Shown: positions 19,432 to 29,287, numbered from the stretch's first letter. The stretch: DNA of 64,000 bases from Macropodus opercularis (GCA_030770545.1 CM061093.1:1882001-1946000), one strand, 5' to 3'. Numbers and translations: made by a program. Notes: generated from the letters alone by a model not told the origin.

Positions 19432-21036
19432 ATGGAGGATCACCGGCCTGAGCGTGCAAAGCTCGGCAAAAAGCAGATGCCGGAGCAGAAAGACGCTCGT
19501 CACATGAACGCAGCGGAGATGGAAGGAAAGAGCGGAGGTGCAGCGGCAACGCCCGCAGCAAGCATGAGACAATCGGGCAAAGGAGTGGGTGCAGCAGAGG
19601 CAGGCAGGCGAGCCCAGCCAAAAGCTGCAGCTGCCGGCAAAGAGCAGGAGATACAAACGGCGGCGCAGGCGGCAAAGAGACGTGGTGCGCCAGCAACAGG
19701 GGCAGAGGGGAGCAGACCAGCTGCAGCGACTGCAGGCGGGAAGACGCAGACACCAGCTGTAGCGCTGGAGAATGCGAGAAACGGAGCAGCGATCGCAGGA
19801 GAGATACCGGCGCAGCGGCTGGAGGAAACAACGCAGTGGCTGCGGAGACCAACGGGCGCACAGCCTACGATCGGAGATGAGAGCGCAGTGGCCCACAGAA
19901 GCACAGCGGGAACGTTGAAACAGAGTGCAGGAGACGCAGAGCAACGCTCCAGCAGCACAGCGACTGGAAACGCGAGTGACAGGAGGTACGAGAAGGATCT
20001 AACCGTGATGGCAGAAATTCTGGGAACAGAGAATGTCAAAACAATTGAACTGTTGCGAGCCATAAGAGACGTCTGCGGGGGTGTTACAGCCCTTCGTGAA
20101 ACAGGGCTAAGGAAGTATGAAGTGACATTGAGGAGCGAAGCGGGGAAAAAAAGGCTGCTTGATGGACTCAAAATCGGTTCGGCGGTGGTGATGGTGAAAT
20201 CCCTGGCAGTGGACGAACTGGTTGTTTCATTTCTAAACTTACCAGCTTACATCACAGATGGGGAAATTATGGACAAGCTGCATGCGTGGGGTGTAAAGGC
20301 AGTTTCCCCGATCAAAAGGAGGATGTGGCCAGGAACGGACGTAGCAGACGGAACACGCTTCCTAAAAGTGAAATTCAACGACCAGGTACAGTCACTTCCA
20401 TATTCAGCCAAATTCATAACAGCTACTGGACCAGAATACTTTCGTGTTATCCATAACAATCAGCAAAAAGTCTGCAGGATGTGTCTACAGCCTGGCCACA
20501 TCGTGAGAGACTGTCCAGACTTTGTTTGTTTTAAGTGCAACAAACAGGGGCATTATGCACGTGAATGTGGGGCATGGGACAAAAAATGCACTGACTGTCA
20601 TAATACTGAAAACAACTGTACATGCAATGAGGAAAATGAGGAACAGTTTGAGCCAACAGAAAGTGTAATGTCTGCGGATGAGGGTTCCATATTGTTAGAG
20701 GAGTCACTCAGTGACGAGGCGGAAGAGCAGGAGGAAATAGAAGTAGGCGATAGTACAGCAATGCCTGATGCAGAACTGCCAACTCAATACAAGGCTGCAT
20801 CAGGGAGAAGTTTAGAAAGGCCTGGTGCACTGCTGCATGTGAGCGGGGAGACTGTGACCACAATGAACGAAAAGGGAAAACGTATTAATGAAAGAGGAGA
20901 AGAGAGTGATGGGGGAGAAAGCCTGCTCGCCTCCAGATGCACCTCTCCAACTTCGGACATAGACATGGAAGTGATAGAAGCAGTCAGAGGGAAGATGAGC
21001 AGGGTTAGGAAAAAGGCAAGAGGCAAAAGCAAATGA
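19432..21036 (+). CDS. ORF1 protein, zinc-knuckle nucleic-acid-binding protein, element 2
   Basis: 534 residues, from ATG 19432 to TGA. It probably binds the element RNA and escorts it as a ribonucleoprotein. Residues 1 to about 165 are Ala/Gly/Gln-rich and low in complexity. The conserved core (about 190-340) resembles two successive RRM-like modules: MAEILGTENVKTIELLRAIR..., then ELVVSFLNLPAYITDGEIM.... Two CCHC knuckles follow: C348-C351-H356-C361 and C366-C369-H374-C379. A third cysteine group is CTDCHNTENNCTC (386-398). The C-terminal part is acidic, then basic (RGKMSRVRKKARGKSK). Against element 1 the core and knuckles are very similar, while the N-terminal region and the tail before the basic end vary in length and sequence. 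No frame damage is seen. Confidence 0.87.
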   Translation: MEDHRPERAKLGKKQMPEQKDARHMNAAEMEGKSGGAAATPAASMRQSGKGVGAAEAGRRAQPKAAAAGKEQEIQTAAQAAKRRGAPATGAEGSRPAAATAGGKTQTPAVALENARNGAAIAGEIPAQRLEETTQWLRRPTGAQPTIGDESAVAHRSTAGTLKQSAGDAEQRSSSTATGNASDRRYEKDLTVMAEILGTENVKTIELLRAIRDVCGGVTALRETGLRKYEVTLRSEAGKKRLLDGLKIGSAVVMVKSLAVDELVVSFLNLPAYITDGEIMDKLHAWGVKAVSPIKRRMWPGTDVADGTRFLKVKFNDQVQSLPYSAKFITATGPEYFRVIHNNQQKVCRMCLQPGHIVRDCPDFVCFKCNKQGHYARECGAWDKKCTDCHNTENNCTCNEENEEQFEPTESVMSADEGSILLEESLSDEAEEQEEIEVGDSTAMPDAELPTQYKAASGRSLERPGALLHVSGETVTTMNEKGKRINERGEESDGGESLLASRCTSPTSDIDMEVIEAVRGKMSRVRKKARGKSK

Positions 21037-21076
21037 AGTATGTGTGTGTGACTCATCTTCCCTCTGTGTCATCAAA

Positions 21077-24000
21077 ATGAAAATAATATCTAGAAATCTG
21101 TGCGGTCTCGCCAGACTGAGCCGCCTTAAACACATGTGTGAGTGCATGGAGTGTGATGTGATGTGTGTTCAAGAGTGTAGGTGGAGTGAGAGCGTAGTGA
21201 ATGAGGTCAGATCGTTTTGGAGAGGAAGTTTCTTTTACTCCCTCTCTGGGAATGGCACGGCAGGAGTGGCTGTGTTTGTAGGTGAGAATGTGTGTGAAAG
21301 TGTGAATGTAGTCCATAAAGACACAGCGGGGAGGGTGATTGTATTAGATATTGTGAAAAATAACATAAAATACAGATTAATTAATTTATATGGACCTAAT
21401 AATGAGAGGGAGAGACGCAATATTTTTAATGAATGCAAAAAGTGGACAAAAAACAACACAATTATAGTGGGAGATTTTAATGTAGCACTGACAAAGATGG
21501 ACGTGGGGGTAAATAACATTTTCAAAAATGACACAAGCAGGACAACAATGTATGAATGGATGGATGAGTATTGCTTGGTGGATGCGTGGAGGAGTCAGAA
21601 CCCCAGCACACGAGCCTTCTCCCGGCGCCAAGTTGTGCTGGGACGCTTGAAGCAGACCAGGATCGACCTGTGTTTGCTGGCTGCCGGCCTGGTAAGAACA
21701 CTCAATGCCTGCTCATATGAGTTCAGTGCAGGGAGCGATCACGCCTCCCTAAAGGTGACTCTGGGAGAGGGTGGCAGGCAGAGGAACGGAGGGCTGTGGT
21801 GTTTCAACACGGCCCTCCTGGAGGACGCGGTTTTTGTCAAAAAGATGCAGTCTCTTCTCTCTGGTTTATCAGATGAAAGCAGGTTTGTAGTAGACATAGT
21901 CGAGTGGTGGGAGCGCACCAAGTTGTTAATTAAGCGGCGCTGCATCGCATGGAGCAGAGAGAAGAGGCAGAGAGAGAACCACAGAGAGACTCAGCTGAGA
22001 GACCGTCTCCACAGAGAGCTGGAGCTGCTCGGGGAGGATGCCAGCCGTCCTCTGAGCGTGTATCTCGGGCTGAGAGAGCAGCTGAGAACCATGGAAGAGG
22101 ACAGGTGCAGGGGAGCAATGATCCGTAGCAAGGCACAACACATGCTTGACGGGGAGCGCTGCACCGCCTTCTTCCTGGGGTTGGAGAAGAAGAGACAGAC
22201 TCGGGCATATATCACAGAGTTAAAAGATGCAGCGGGACACATACAGACTGACAACATAGAAATTTTGCAAACAGTACACGACTTCTACACTGATCTATTC
22301 ACTGCACAGAACACAGCGCAAGAACACATAGATAGGGCAGTGGGAAGCATCGGCCGCTCCCTCAGCCTTGAGGATGCAGCAATGTGTGACGGTGGCATTC
22401 TGCCCCGAGAGGTTGCGGCAGCAATTACAGGGCTGAAAAAAGCAAAAAGCCCGGGGGCGGACGGCCTCTCGGCTGAGTTTTTCCAGCGTTTTGCAGAGCA
22501 GCTGATTCCGATCCTCTGCAGGCTGTTCTCTGCCATGCAGGAGGAAGACAGGTGCGCAGAGTCCTTTTTGGGGGGTGTGATTACCCTGGTCTTTAAGAAC
22601 AAAGGTGCCAGGTCGGAGCTGGCAAACTACAGGCCGATCAGTCTGCTCAATGCAGACTACAAAATCCTGGCCCGTGTGCTGGGGGGACGGCTCCGTAGAG
22701 TGATTGGTACGATTGTGGGGCCAAACCAAACGTACAGTGTGCCTGGTAGGGACATCACAGACTCAATATTATCAACACGGTGCACGTATGAAAGGGTGAT
22801 GCGAATGGGAGGGGTGTTTTTAAGCCTGGACCTGGAAAAAGCTTTCGACAGAGTTGAACACCAGTTCTTATTCGCGTGTCTGAGTACGTTTGGTTTCGGT
22901 CCCGGTTTTATCGGATGGATGAGACGAATGTACGGGAATGCTTGTAGCAGGGTGAAAGTGAATGGGTTTTTAACCGACCAGGTGCGATTGGGAAGATCTG
23001 TGCGGCAGGGGTGTCCTCTGTCATCGATGCTGTATGCATTGGTGGCAGAGCCCCTTGCTGCCCTGATTTTAAATGACACTGACATAGGGGGGATAGTCTC
23101 ACCAATGGGGAATCATTTCAAGATTGCACAATACGCTGATGATATATCGATCATGATAAAAGACAAAGAAGAATTAAGGAAAGTAATGAAACATGTAGCT
23201 TTGTATGAGAAAGCATCAGGAGCGAAATTAAATCTGGCAAAGTCTGTGCTGGCCACAGGGCCGAACACAGACCCAGGGGAAATGGGCAGAATGTTCAAGG
23301 CCGCAAATGGAGAAGTGAGGGTGCTTGGAACTCTCATCGGTCCTGACAGGCAGCTCTGCGCTGAGAAAATGTGGAGAGAACAGACGGCATACGTCAGAGA
23401 CAGGGTAAACCTGTGGAAAATGAGAGGTTTAGGCCTCAGAGGGAAGGCCACAATAATAAATGCAATTCTAATACCTAAACTAGTTTATGTTATGAAAGTC
23501 TGCCACATGCCAAAAGACATGCTAGCACAACTACACACACTTTTTACTGATTTTCTGTGGAAGGGGAGGGGTTTTAGGATTGCACGGAGAACTTTAGTTG
23601 GAACACGGGAAGAGGGAGGATTGTGGCTGTGTGACTTACATGTCAAAAGATTTTCACTGAGGATGGGCTTATTTAGGACATTTCTAGTGGGTGAAGGTGG
23701 ACACATATGGAAGGATTATTTTCAGGATTTTATTAATCACAGAGGTGAGTGTAGAGATTTTAATTTATGTTCAAAACTGTTTGCACGAGGAATAAACGCA
23801 GGAGATCCACTTTTCAGGGAGATGGGAGAAGCATGGGGCAGAGCGCTGCCCCATCTGTCACTCACACCACAAGGGAAAAAGGATATTTTAAGCCAGCCGG
23901 TGTTTGGGAATTCGTTTTTAGGTTCAGCGGGCAATTTGCTGGGAAGTAGGGTGGAGAGTGTAGTCATCTCTAAAGTAGGAGATTTATTGGATGAGCAGGG

Positions 24001-24865
24001 AGCTTTTTTTGATGTGGGGCTAATAATGGCAAAATTTGAAGCAGTGGGACACAAAGTGAGAAAGGAGAGGGTGAGAAAGGTGGTAGCAGCAGTGAGGGCT
24101 GGGTTAATGCAGGAGTGGAAAGAAATCTTAAAGAATGGGGAGGCTGAAGGAGGGGGTTTAGTTTTCAGTTGGGCACAAGACACAGACATCACAATGGAGG
24201 ACATGACTCCTAAATTCTGGTACAAACATTTCATACACACTGTATTCAAACCTCCGGCAGCTATACCACACTGGACCCGGATGTTTTCAGCAATCTCATT
24301 ACAACCAACCTGGCTCGATCTTCACCCCTACTTTATTCCAGCAGAACTGTTCAATAGCAACTTCAAAATACGACACAGACGCATCCCGGTCTCCATAATC
24401 TTGCATCAAATAGATAAACAACTCTTTTCACGTGTGTGTGCGGTGTGTGGTATATTGGACGAGTGCTTTGAACATTTTTTTTTGGAATGCATGGTGGTAA
24501 GGGAATTCAGAGAGTGGCTGAGAGGGGTGTTAGTGGAAAAGTGTGGAATGAGAGACTTAGCAGGGGAGCAATGGGACAGAGTTTGGGTGTTTGGTTTGGA
24601 GAGCAAGGGGAGGAGGGGAATTGTAAATAGGGATTTAGTAAACTTTCTGTTATGCACAGCTAGACATGTGGTGTATATAGCTAGAAACTGCGCACTGTAT
24701 AAAAACAAAAGGGTGAATAGAGTGATTCTTTGTAAGAACATGTTTTGCTGTTACATGAAAGCACTGTTTGCAAGGGATGTTAAAGGGTTTGAAGAGACGT
24801 GGTGCGTTTACAATTCATTGTGCAAGGTGGGGGAGAGAGGGAAATTGACTTTTGATTTTGGATAA
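21077..24865 (+). CDS. ORF2 polyprotein: APE endonuclease - reverse transcriptase - C-terminal zinc motif, element 2
   Basis: 1262 residues, intact, and the likely source of nicking and target-primed reverse transcription at 5S genes. The start is the ATG at 21077, 40 bp after the ORF1 stop and matching element 1; the frame opens at 21044 but without an ATG. The endonuclease covers about 1-235: SRNLCGL, VQECRW, NLYGPNN, GDFN (132-135), RIDLCL and SDH (220-222), all expected catalytic positions. RT motifs: SPGADG (458-463), NYRPISLLN, LDLEKAFD (584-591, motif A), QGCP (644-647, motif B), YADD (686-689, motif C) and GAKLNLAKS. A long C-terminal region of several hundred residues ends in a C1121-C1124-H1133-C1138 motif. 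Family: Tx1 group of the L1 superfamily. ORF2 may be translated by reinitiation or an internal start, since it is in a different frame from ORF1. Confidence 0.93.
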   Translation: MKIISRNLCGLARLSRLKHMCECMECDVMCVQECRWSESVVNEVRSFWRGSFFYSLSGNGTAGVAVFVGENVCESVNVVHKDTAGRVIVLDIVKNNIKYRLINLYGPNNERERRNIFNECKKWTKNNTIIVGDFNVALTKMDVGVNNIFKNDTSRTTMYEWMDEYCLVDAWRSQNPSTRAFSRRQVVLGRLKQTRIDLCLLAAGLVRTLNACSYEFSAGSDHASLKVTLGEGGRQRNGGLWCFNTALLEDAVFVKKMQSLLSGLSDESRFVVDIVEWWERTKLLIKRRCIAWSREKRQRENHRETQLRDRLHRELELLGEDASRPLSVYLGLREQLRTMEEDRCRGAMIRSKAQHMLDGERCTAFFLGLEKKRQTRAYITELKDAAGHIQTDNIEILQTVHDFYTDLFTAQNTAQEHIDRAVGSIGRSLSLEDAAMCDGGILPREVAAAITGLKKAKSPGADGLSAEFFQRFAEQLIPILCRLFSAMQEEDRCAESFLGGVITLVFKNKGARSELANYRPISLLNADYKILARVLGGRLRRVIGTIVGPNQTYSVPGRDITDSILSTRCTYERVMRMGGVFLSLDLEKAFDRVEHQFLFACLSTFGFGPGFIGWMRRMYGNACSRVKVNGFLTDQVRLGRSVRQGCPLSSMLYALVAEPLAALILNDTDIGGIVSPMGNHFKIAQYADDISIMIKDKEELRKVMKHVALYEKASGAKLNLAKSVLATGPNTDPGEMGRMFKAANGEVRVLGTLIGPDRQLCAEKMWREQTAYVRDRVNLWKMRGLGLRGKATIINAILIPKLVYVMKVCHMPKDMLAQLHTLFTDFLWKGRGFRIARRTLVGTREEGGLWLCDLHVKRFSLRMGLFRTFLVGEGGHIWKDYFQDFINHRGECRDFNLCSKLFARGINAGDPLFREMGEAWGRALPHLSLTPQGKKDILSQPVFGNSFLGSAGNLLGSRVESVVISKVGDLLDEQGAFFDVGLIMAKFEAVGHKVRKERVRKVVAAVRAGLMQEWKEILKNGEAEGGGLVFSWAQDTDITMEDMTPKFWYKHFIHTVFKPPAAIPHWTRMFSAISLQPTWLDLHPYFIPAELFNSNFKIRHRRIPVSIILHQIDKQLFSRVCAVCGILDECFEHFFLECMVVREFREWLRGVLVEKCGMRDLAGEQWDRVWVFGLESKGRRGIVNRDLVNFLLCTARHVVYIARNCALYKNKRVNRVILCKNMFCCYMKALFARDVKGFEETWCVYNSLCKVGERGKLTFDFG

Positions 24866-25170
24866 AAAATGTGTTTTTGGTTTGGGTTTTTTTTTTTGTT
24901 CTCTGCTGGTCAGTACACTTTATTTAATTATTCATTGTATTTGAGGGGTCTTTCAATCAAAATTGTCTTTTGCATTACAAACTTTATTTTTGTTTTTTGG
25001 TTTTTGTTTTGTTGTTCGTATGATTTATGTTGACATTTATCCACAATTAACTGTAGGTGATCGTTGAGTTGTTTTCCTTGTTGTTGGTATGAGCTTGTTA
25101 TCACATGTTATTTTTTAATGAAGACACACTGTATATAGTTTGCACTTAATGTTCATTTTGTATTTTTGAT

Positions 25171-25176
25171 AATAAA
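25171..25176 (+). promoter_or_regulatory. Polyadenylation signal AATAAA, element 2
   Basis: Four bases before the A15 tail (25181-25195). Confidence 0.7.
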
Positions 25177-25195
25177 AGACAAAAAAAAAAAAAAA

Positions 25196-25291
25196 CGTGC
25201 CCGATCTCATTCGACCTCGGAAGCCAAGCAAGGTAGGGCCTGGCTACTACTTGGACGGGAGACCGCCTGGGAATACCAGGTGCTGTAAGCC
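25196..25291 (+). pseudogene. 5S rRNA gene, 3' part after element 2
   Basis: +24 to +119 with G75C; control region and T-run intact. L follows. Confidence 0.9.
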
Positions 25292-25432
25292 TTTTCTTTT
25301 CTCTTTCAACGCAACATTGGGTGATTCTCCATCTTGGTTACACAGATGACATTGATGAGGTAACAGTCGTGACTGTCATGACATTCTGACGTGTTGTCGC
25401 CTTCAAATGACGTAATGAGGTAACAATTTCTC

Positions 25433-25551
25433 GCTTACGGCCATACCACCTTCAACGTGCCCGATCTCATTCGACCTCGGAAGCCAAACAAGGTAGGGCC
25501 TGACTAGTACTTGGACGGGAGACCGCCTGGGAATACCAGGTGCTGTAAGCC
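25433..25551 (+). rRNA. 5S rRNA gene
   Basis: G56A, G71A; L follows. Confidence 0.9.
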
Positions 25552-25692
25552 TTTTCTGTTATTTTTCAACGCAACATTGGGTGATTCTCCATCTTGGTTA
25601 CACAGATGACATTGATGAGGTAACAGTCGTGACTGTCATGACATTCTGACGTGTTGTCGCCTTCAAATGACGTAATGAGGTAACAATTTCTC

Positions 25693-25811
25693 GCTTACGG
25701 CCATTCCACCTACAACGTGCCCGATCTCATTCAACCTCGGAAGCCAAGCAAGGTAGGGCCTGGCTAGTACTTGGATGGGAGACCGCCTGGGAATACCAGG
25801 TGCTGTAAGCC
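25693..25811 (+). rRNA. 5S rRNA gene (recombinant type)
   Basis: A13T, T20A, G41A, C84T, the same recombinant form as at 16812. L follows. Confidence 0.9.
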
Positions 25812-25952
25812 TTTTCTTTTCTCTTTCAACGCAACATTTGGTGTTTCTCCATATTGGATACACAGATGACCTTGATGAGGTAACAGTCGTGACTGTGATG
25901 ACATTCTGACGTGTTGTCGCCTTTAAAAGACATATTGAGGTAACAACTTGTC

Positions 25953-26071
25953 GCTTACGGCCATACCACCTTCAACGTGCCCGATCTCATTCGACCTCGG
26001 AAGCCAAGCAAGGTAGGGCCTGGCTAGTACTTGGACGGGAGACCGCCTGGGAATACCAGGTGCTGTAAGCC
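25953..26071 (+). rRNA. 5S rRNA gene
   Basis: Array consensus; S follows. Confidence 0.93.
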
Positions 26072-26203
26072 TTTTCTTTTCTCTTTCAACGCAACATTGG
26101 GTGATTCTCCATCTTGGTTACACATATGTCATTGATGAGCAGATAGTTGTGACAGTCTGACATATAGTCGCCTTCAAAAGATATAATGTGGTACAATTTT
26201 GTT

Positions 26204-26322
26204 GCTTACGGCCATACCACCTTCAACGTGCCCGATCTCATTCGACCTCGGAAGCCAAGCAAGGTAGGGCCTGGCTAGTACTTGGATGGGAGACCGCCTG
26301 GGAATACCAGGTGCTGTAAGCC
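26204..26322 (+). rRNA. 5S rRNA gene
   Basis: C84T; L follows. Confidence 0.93.
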
Positions 26323-26463
26323 TTTTCTTTTCTCTTTCAACGCAACATTGGGTGATTCTCCATCTTGGTTACACAGATGACATTGATGAGGTAACAGTCG
26401 TGACTGTCATGACATTCTGACGTGTTGTCGCCTTCAAAAGACATATTGAGGTAGCAATTTGTC

Positions 26464-26582
26464 GCTTACGGCCATACCACCTTCAACATGCCTGATCTCA
26501 TTCGACCTCGGAAGCCAAGCAAGGTAGGGCCTGGCTAGTACTTGGACGGGAGACTGCCTGGGAATACCAGGTGCTGTAAGCC
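26464..26582 (+). rRNA. 5S rRNA gene
   Basis: G25A, C30T, C92T; S follows. Confidence 0.9.
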
Positions 26583-26714
26583 TTTTCTTTTCTCTTTCAA
26601 CGCAACATTGGGTGATTCTCCATCTTGGTTACACATATGTCCTTGATGAGCAGATAGTTGTGACAGTCTGACATATAGTCGCCTTCAAAAGATATAATGT
26701 GGTACAATTTTGTT

Positions 26715-26833
26715 GCTTACGGCCATACCACCTTCAACGTGCCCGATCTCATTCGAACTCGGAAGCCAAGCAAGGTAGGGCCTGGCTAGTACTTGGACGG
26801 GAGACCGCCTGGGAATACCAGGTGCTGTAAGCC
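26715..26833 (+). rRNA. 5S rRNA gene
   Basis: C43A; L follows. Confidence 0.93.
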
Positions 26834-26974
26834 TTTTCTTTTCTCTTTCAACGCAACATTGGGTGATTCTCCATCTTGGTAACACAGATGACATTGATGA
26901 GGTAACAGTCGTGACTGTCATGACAATCTGACGTGTTGTCGCCTTCAAATGACGTAATGAGGTAACAATTTCTC

Positions 26975-27093
26975 GCTTACGGCCATACCACCTTCAACGT
27001 GCCCGATCTCATTCGACCTCGGAAGCCAAGCAAGGTAGGGCCTGGCTAGTACTTGGATGGGAGACCGCCTGGGAATACCAGGTGCTCTAAGCC
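26975..27093 (+). rRNA. 5S rRNA gene
   Basis: C84T, G113C; L follows. Confidence 0.9.
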
Positions 27094-27234
27094 TTTTCTT
27101 TTCTCTTTCAACGCAACATTGGGTGATTCTCCATCTTGGTTACACAGATGACATTGATGAGGTAACAGTCGTGACTGTGATGACATTCTGACGTGTTGTC
27201 GCCTTCAAAAGACATATTGAGGTAACAATTTGTC

Positions 27235-27353
27235 GCTTACGGCCATACCACCTTCAACGTGCCCGATCTCATTAGAATTCGGAAGCCAAGCAAGGTAGGG
27301 CCTGGCTAGTACTTGGACGGGAGACCGCCTGGGAATAGCAGGTGCTGTAAGCC
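27235..27353 (+). rRNA. 5S rRNA gene
   Basis: C40A, C43A, C44T, C104G; S follows, with GATTATCAG. Confidence 0.88.
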
Positions 27354-27485
27354 TTTTCTGTTATTTTTCAACGCAACATTAGGTGATTCTCCATCTTGGT
27401 TACACATATGTCCTTGATTATCAGATAATTGTGACAGTCTGACATATAGTCACCTTCAAAAGATATAATGTGGTACAGGTTTGTT

Positions 27486-27604
27486 GCTTACGGCCATACC
27501 ACCTTCAACGTGCCCGATCTCATTCGTACTCGGAAGCCAAGCACGGTAGGGCCTGGCTAGTACTTGGACGGGAGACCGCCTGGGAATAGCAGGTGCTGTA
27601 AGCC
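27486..27604 (+). rRNA. 5S rRNA gene
   Basis: A42T, C43A, A59C, C104G; L' follows. Confidence 0.88.
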
Positions 27605-27745
27605 TTTTATGTTATTTTTCAACGCAACATTTGGTGATTCTCCTTTTTGGTAACGCAGATGACCTTGATGAGGTAACAGTCGTGACTGTGATGACATTCT
27701 GACGTGTTGTCGCCTTTAAAAGACATATTGAGGTAACAATTTGTC

Positions 27746-27864
27746 GCTTACGGCCATATCACCTTCAACGTAACCGATCTCATTCGAACTCGGAAGCCAA
27801 GCAAGGTAGGGCCTGCCTAGTACTTGGACGTGAGACTGCCTGGGAATACCAGGTGGTGTAAGCC
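27746..27864 (+). rRNA. 5S rRNA gene, diverged
   Basis: C14T, G27A, C28A, C43A, G71C, G86T, C92T, C111G; among the most altered copies. L follows. Confidence 0.82.
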
Positions 27865-28005
27865 TTTTCTTTTCTCTTTCAACGCAACATTGGGTGATTC
27901 TCCATCTTGGTTACACAGATGACATTGATGAGGTAACAGTCGTGACTGTCATGACATTCTGACGTGTTGTCGCCTTCAAATGACGTAATGAGGTAACAAT
28001 TTCTC

Positions 28006-28124
28006 GCTTACGGCCATTCCACCTACAACGTGCCCGATCTCATTCAACCTCGGAAGCCAAGCAAGGTAGGGCCTGGCTAGTACTTGGACGGGAGACCGCC
28101 TGGGAATACCATGTGCTGTAAGCC
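28006..28124 (+). rRNA. 5S rRNA gene
   Basis: A13T, T20A, G41A, G107T; S follows. Confidence 0.88.
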
Positions 28125-28256
28125 TTTTCTGTTATTTTTCAACGCAACATTGGGTGATTCTCCATCTTGGTTACACATATGTCCTTGATGAGCAGATAAT
28201 TGTGACAGTCTGACATATAGTCACCTTCAAAAGATATAATGTGGTACAGGTTTGTC

Positions 28257-28375
28257 GCTTACGGCCATACCACCTTCAACGTGCCTGATCTCATTCCAAC
28301 TCGGAAGCCAGGCAAGGTAGGGCCTGGCTAGTACTTGGACGGGAGACCGCCTGGGAATACCAGGTGCCGTAAGCC
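28257..28375 (+). rRNA. 5S rRNA gene
   Basis: C30T, G41C, C43A, A55G, T112C; L' follows. Confidence 0.88.
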
Positions 28376-28516
28376 TTTTCTGTTATTTTTCAACGCAAAA
28401 TTGGGTGATTCTCCTTTTTGGTAACGCAGATGACCTTGATGAGGTAACAGTCGTGACTGTCATGACATTCTGACGTTTTGTCGCCTTCAAATGACGTAAT
28501 GAGGTAACAATTTCTC

Positions 28517-28635
28517 GCTTACGGCCATACCACCTTCAACGTGCCCGATCTCATTCGACCTCGGAAGCCAAGCAAGGTAGGGCCTGGCTAGTACTTGGAC
28601 GGGAGACCGCCTGGGAATACCAGGTGCTGTAAGCC
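28517..28635 (+). rRNA. 5S rRNA gene
   Basis: Array consensus; L follows. Confidence 0.93.
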
Positions 28636-28776
28636 TTTTCTTTTCTCTTTCAACGCAACATTGGGTGATTCTCCATCTTGGTTACACAGATGACATTGAT
28701 GAGGTAACAGCCGTGACTGTCATGACATTCTGACGTATTGTCGCCTTCAAAAGACATATTGAGGTAACAATTTGTC

Positions 28777-28895
28777 GCTTACGGCCATTCCACCTTCAAC
28801 GTGCCCGATCTCATTCGAACTCGGAAGCCAAGCAAGGTAGGGCCTGGCTAGTACTTGGACGGAAGACCGCCTGGGAATCCCAGGTGCTGTAAGCC
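28777..28895 (+). rRNA. 5S rRNA gene
   Basis: A13T, C43A, G87A, A103C; L' follows. Confidence 0.88.
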
Positions 28896-29036
28896 TTTTC
28901 TGTTATTTTTCAACGCAACATTGTGTGATTCTCCTTTTTGGTAACGCAGATGACCTTGATGAGGTAACAGTCGTGACTGTCATGACATTCTGACGTGTTG
29001 TCGCCTTCAAATGACGTAATGAGGTAACAATTTCTC

Positions 29037-29155
29037 GCTGACCGCCATACCACCTTCAACATGCCCGATCTCATTTGAACTCGGAAGCCAAGCAAGGTAG
29101 GGCCTGGCTAGTACTTGGACGGGAGACCGCCTGGGAATTCCAGGTGCTGTAAGCC
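29037..29155 (+). rRNA. 5S rRNA gene
   Basis: T4G and G7C damage helix I; also G25A, C40T, C43A, A103T. A recombinant spacer follows. Confidence 0.85.
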
Positions 29156-29287
29156 TTTTCTTTTCTCTTTCAACGCAACATTGGGTGATTCTCCATCTTG
29201 GTTACACATATGTCCTTGATGAGCAGATAATTGTGACATTCTGACGTGTTGTCGCCTTCAAATGACGTAATGAGGTAACAATTTCTC
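29156..29287 (+). repeat. Recombinant 5S spacer (S start, L end)
   Basis: It begins as S (ACATATGTCC, GAGCAGATAA) and switches near TTGTGACA to L sequence (TTCTGACGTGTTGTCGCC, then TGACGTAATGAGG). Its length is 132 bp. Confidence 0.85.

Larger units (their letters stand above)
19156..25195 (+). mobile_element. Element 2: full-length, apparently intact Mutsu-like 5S-specific non-LTR retrotransposon
   Basis: This 6.0-kb element has both ORFs open. It lies in sense orientation in a 5S gene at the same site as elements 0 and 1. Order: 276-bp 5' UTR with two hairpins, ORF1 (19432-21036), 40-bp gap, ORF2 (21077-24865), 3' UTR, AATAAA and an A15 tail. The 5' flank stops at CCTTCA and the 3' flank resumes at (A)CGTGCCCG, so the insertion needs no target-site duplication; the A-tail makes the exact base ambiguous. 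Intact ORFs, a clean tail and a 3' two thirds nearly identical to element 1 argue for recent mobility or recent sequence exchange. Confidence 0.93.

Noticed and set aside
21044..21076. Start of element 2 ORF2 at 21044
   Set aside because: That codon is GTG. The ATG at 21077 matches element 1 in position, context and first residues (MKI.SRNLCGL).
2949..25195. LTR retrotransposon or endogenous virus
   Set aside because: No terminal repeats, protease, integrase or envelope. The APE-RT order, A-tails and target-primed style junctions are those of a non-LTR element.
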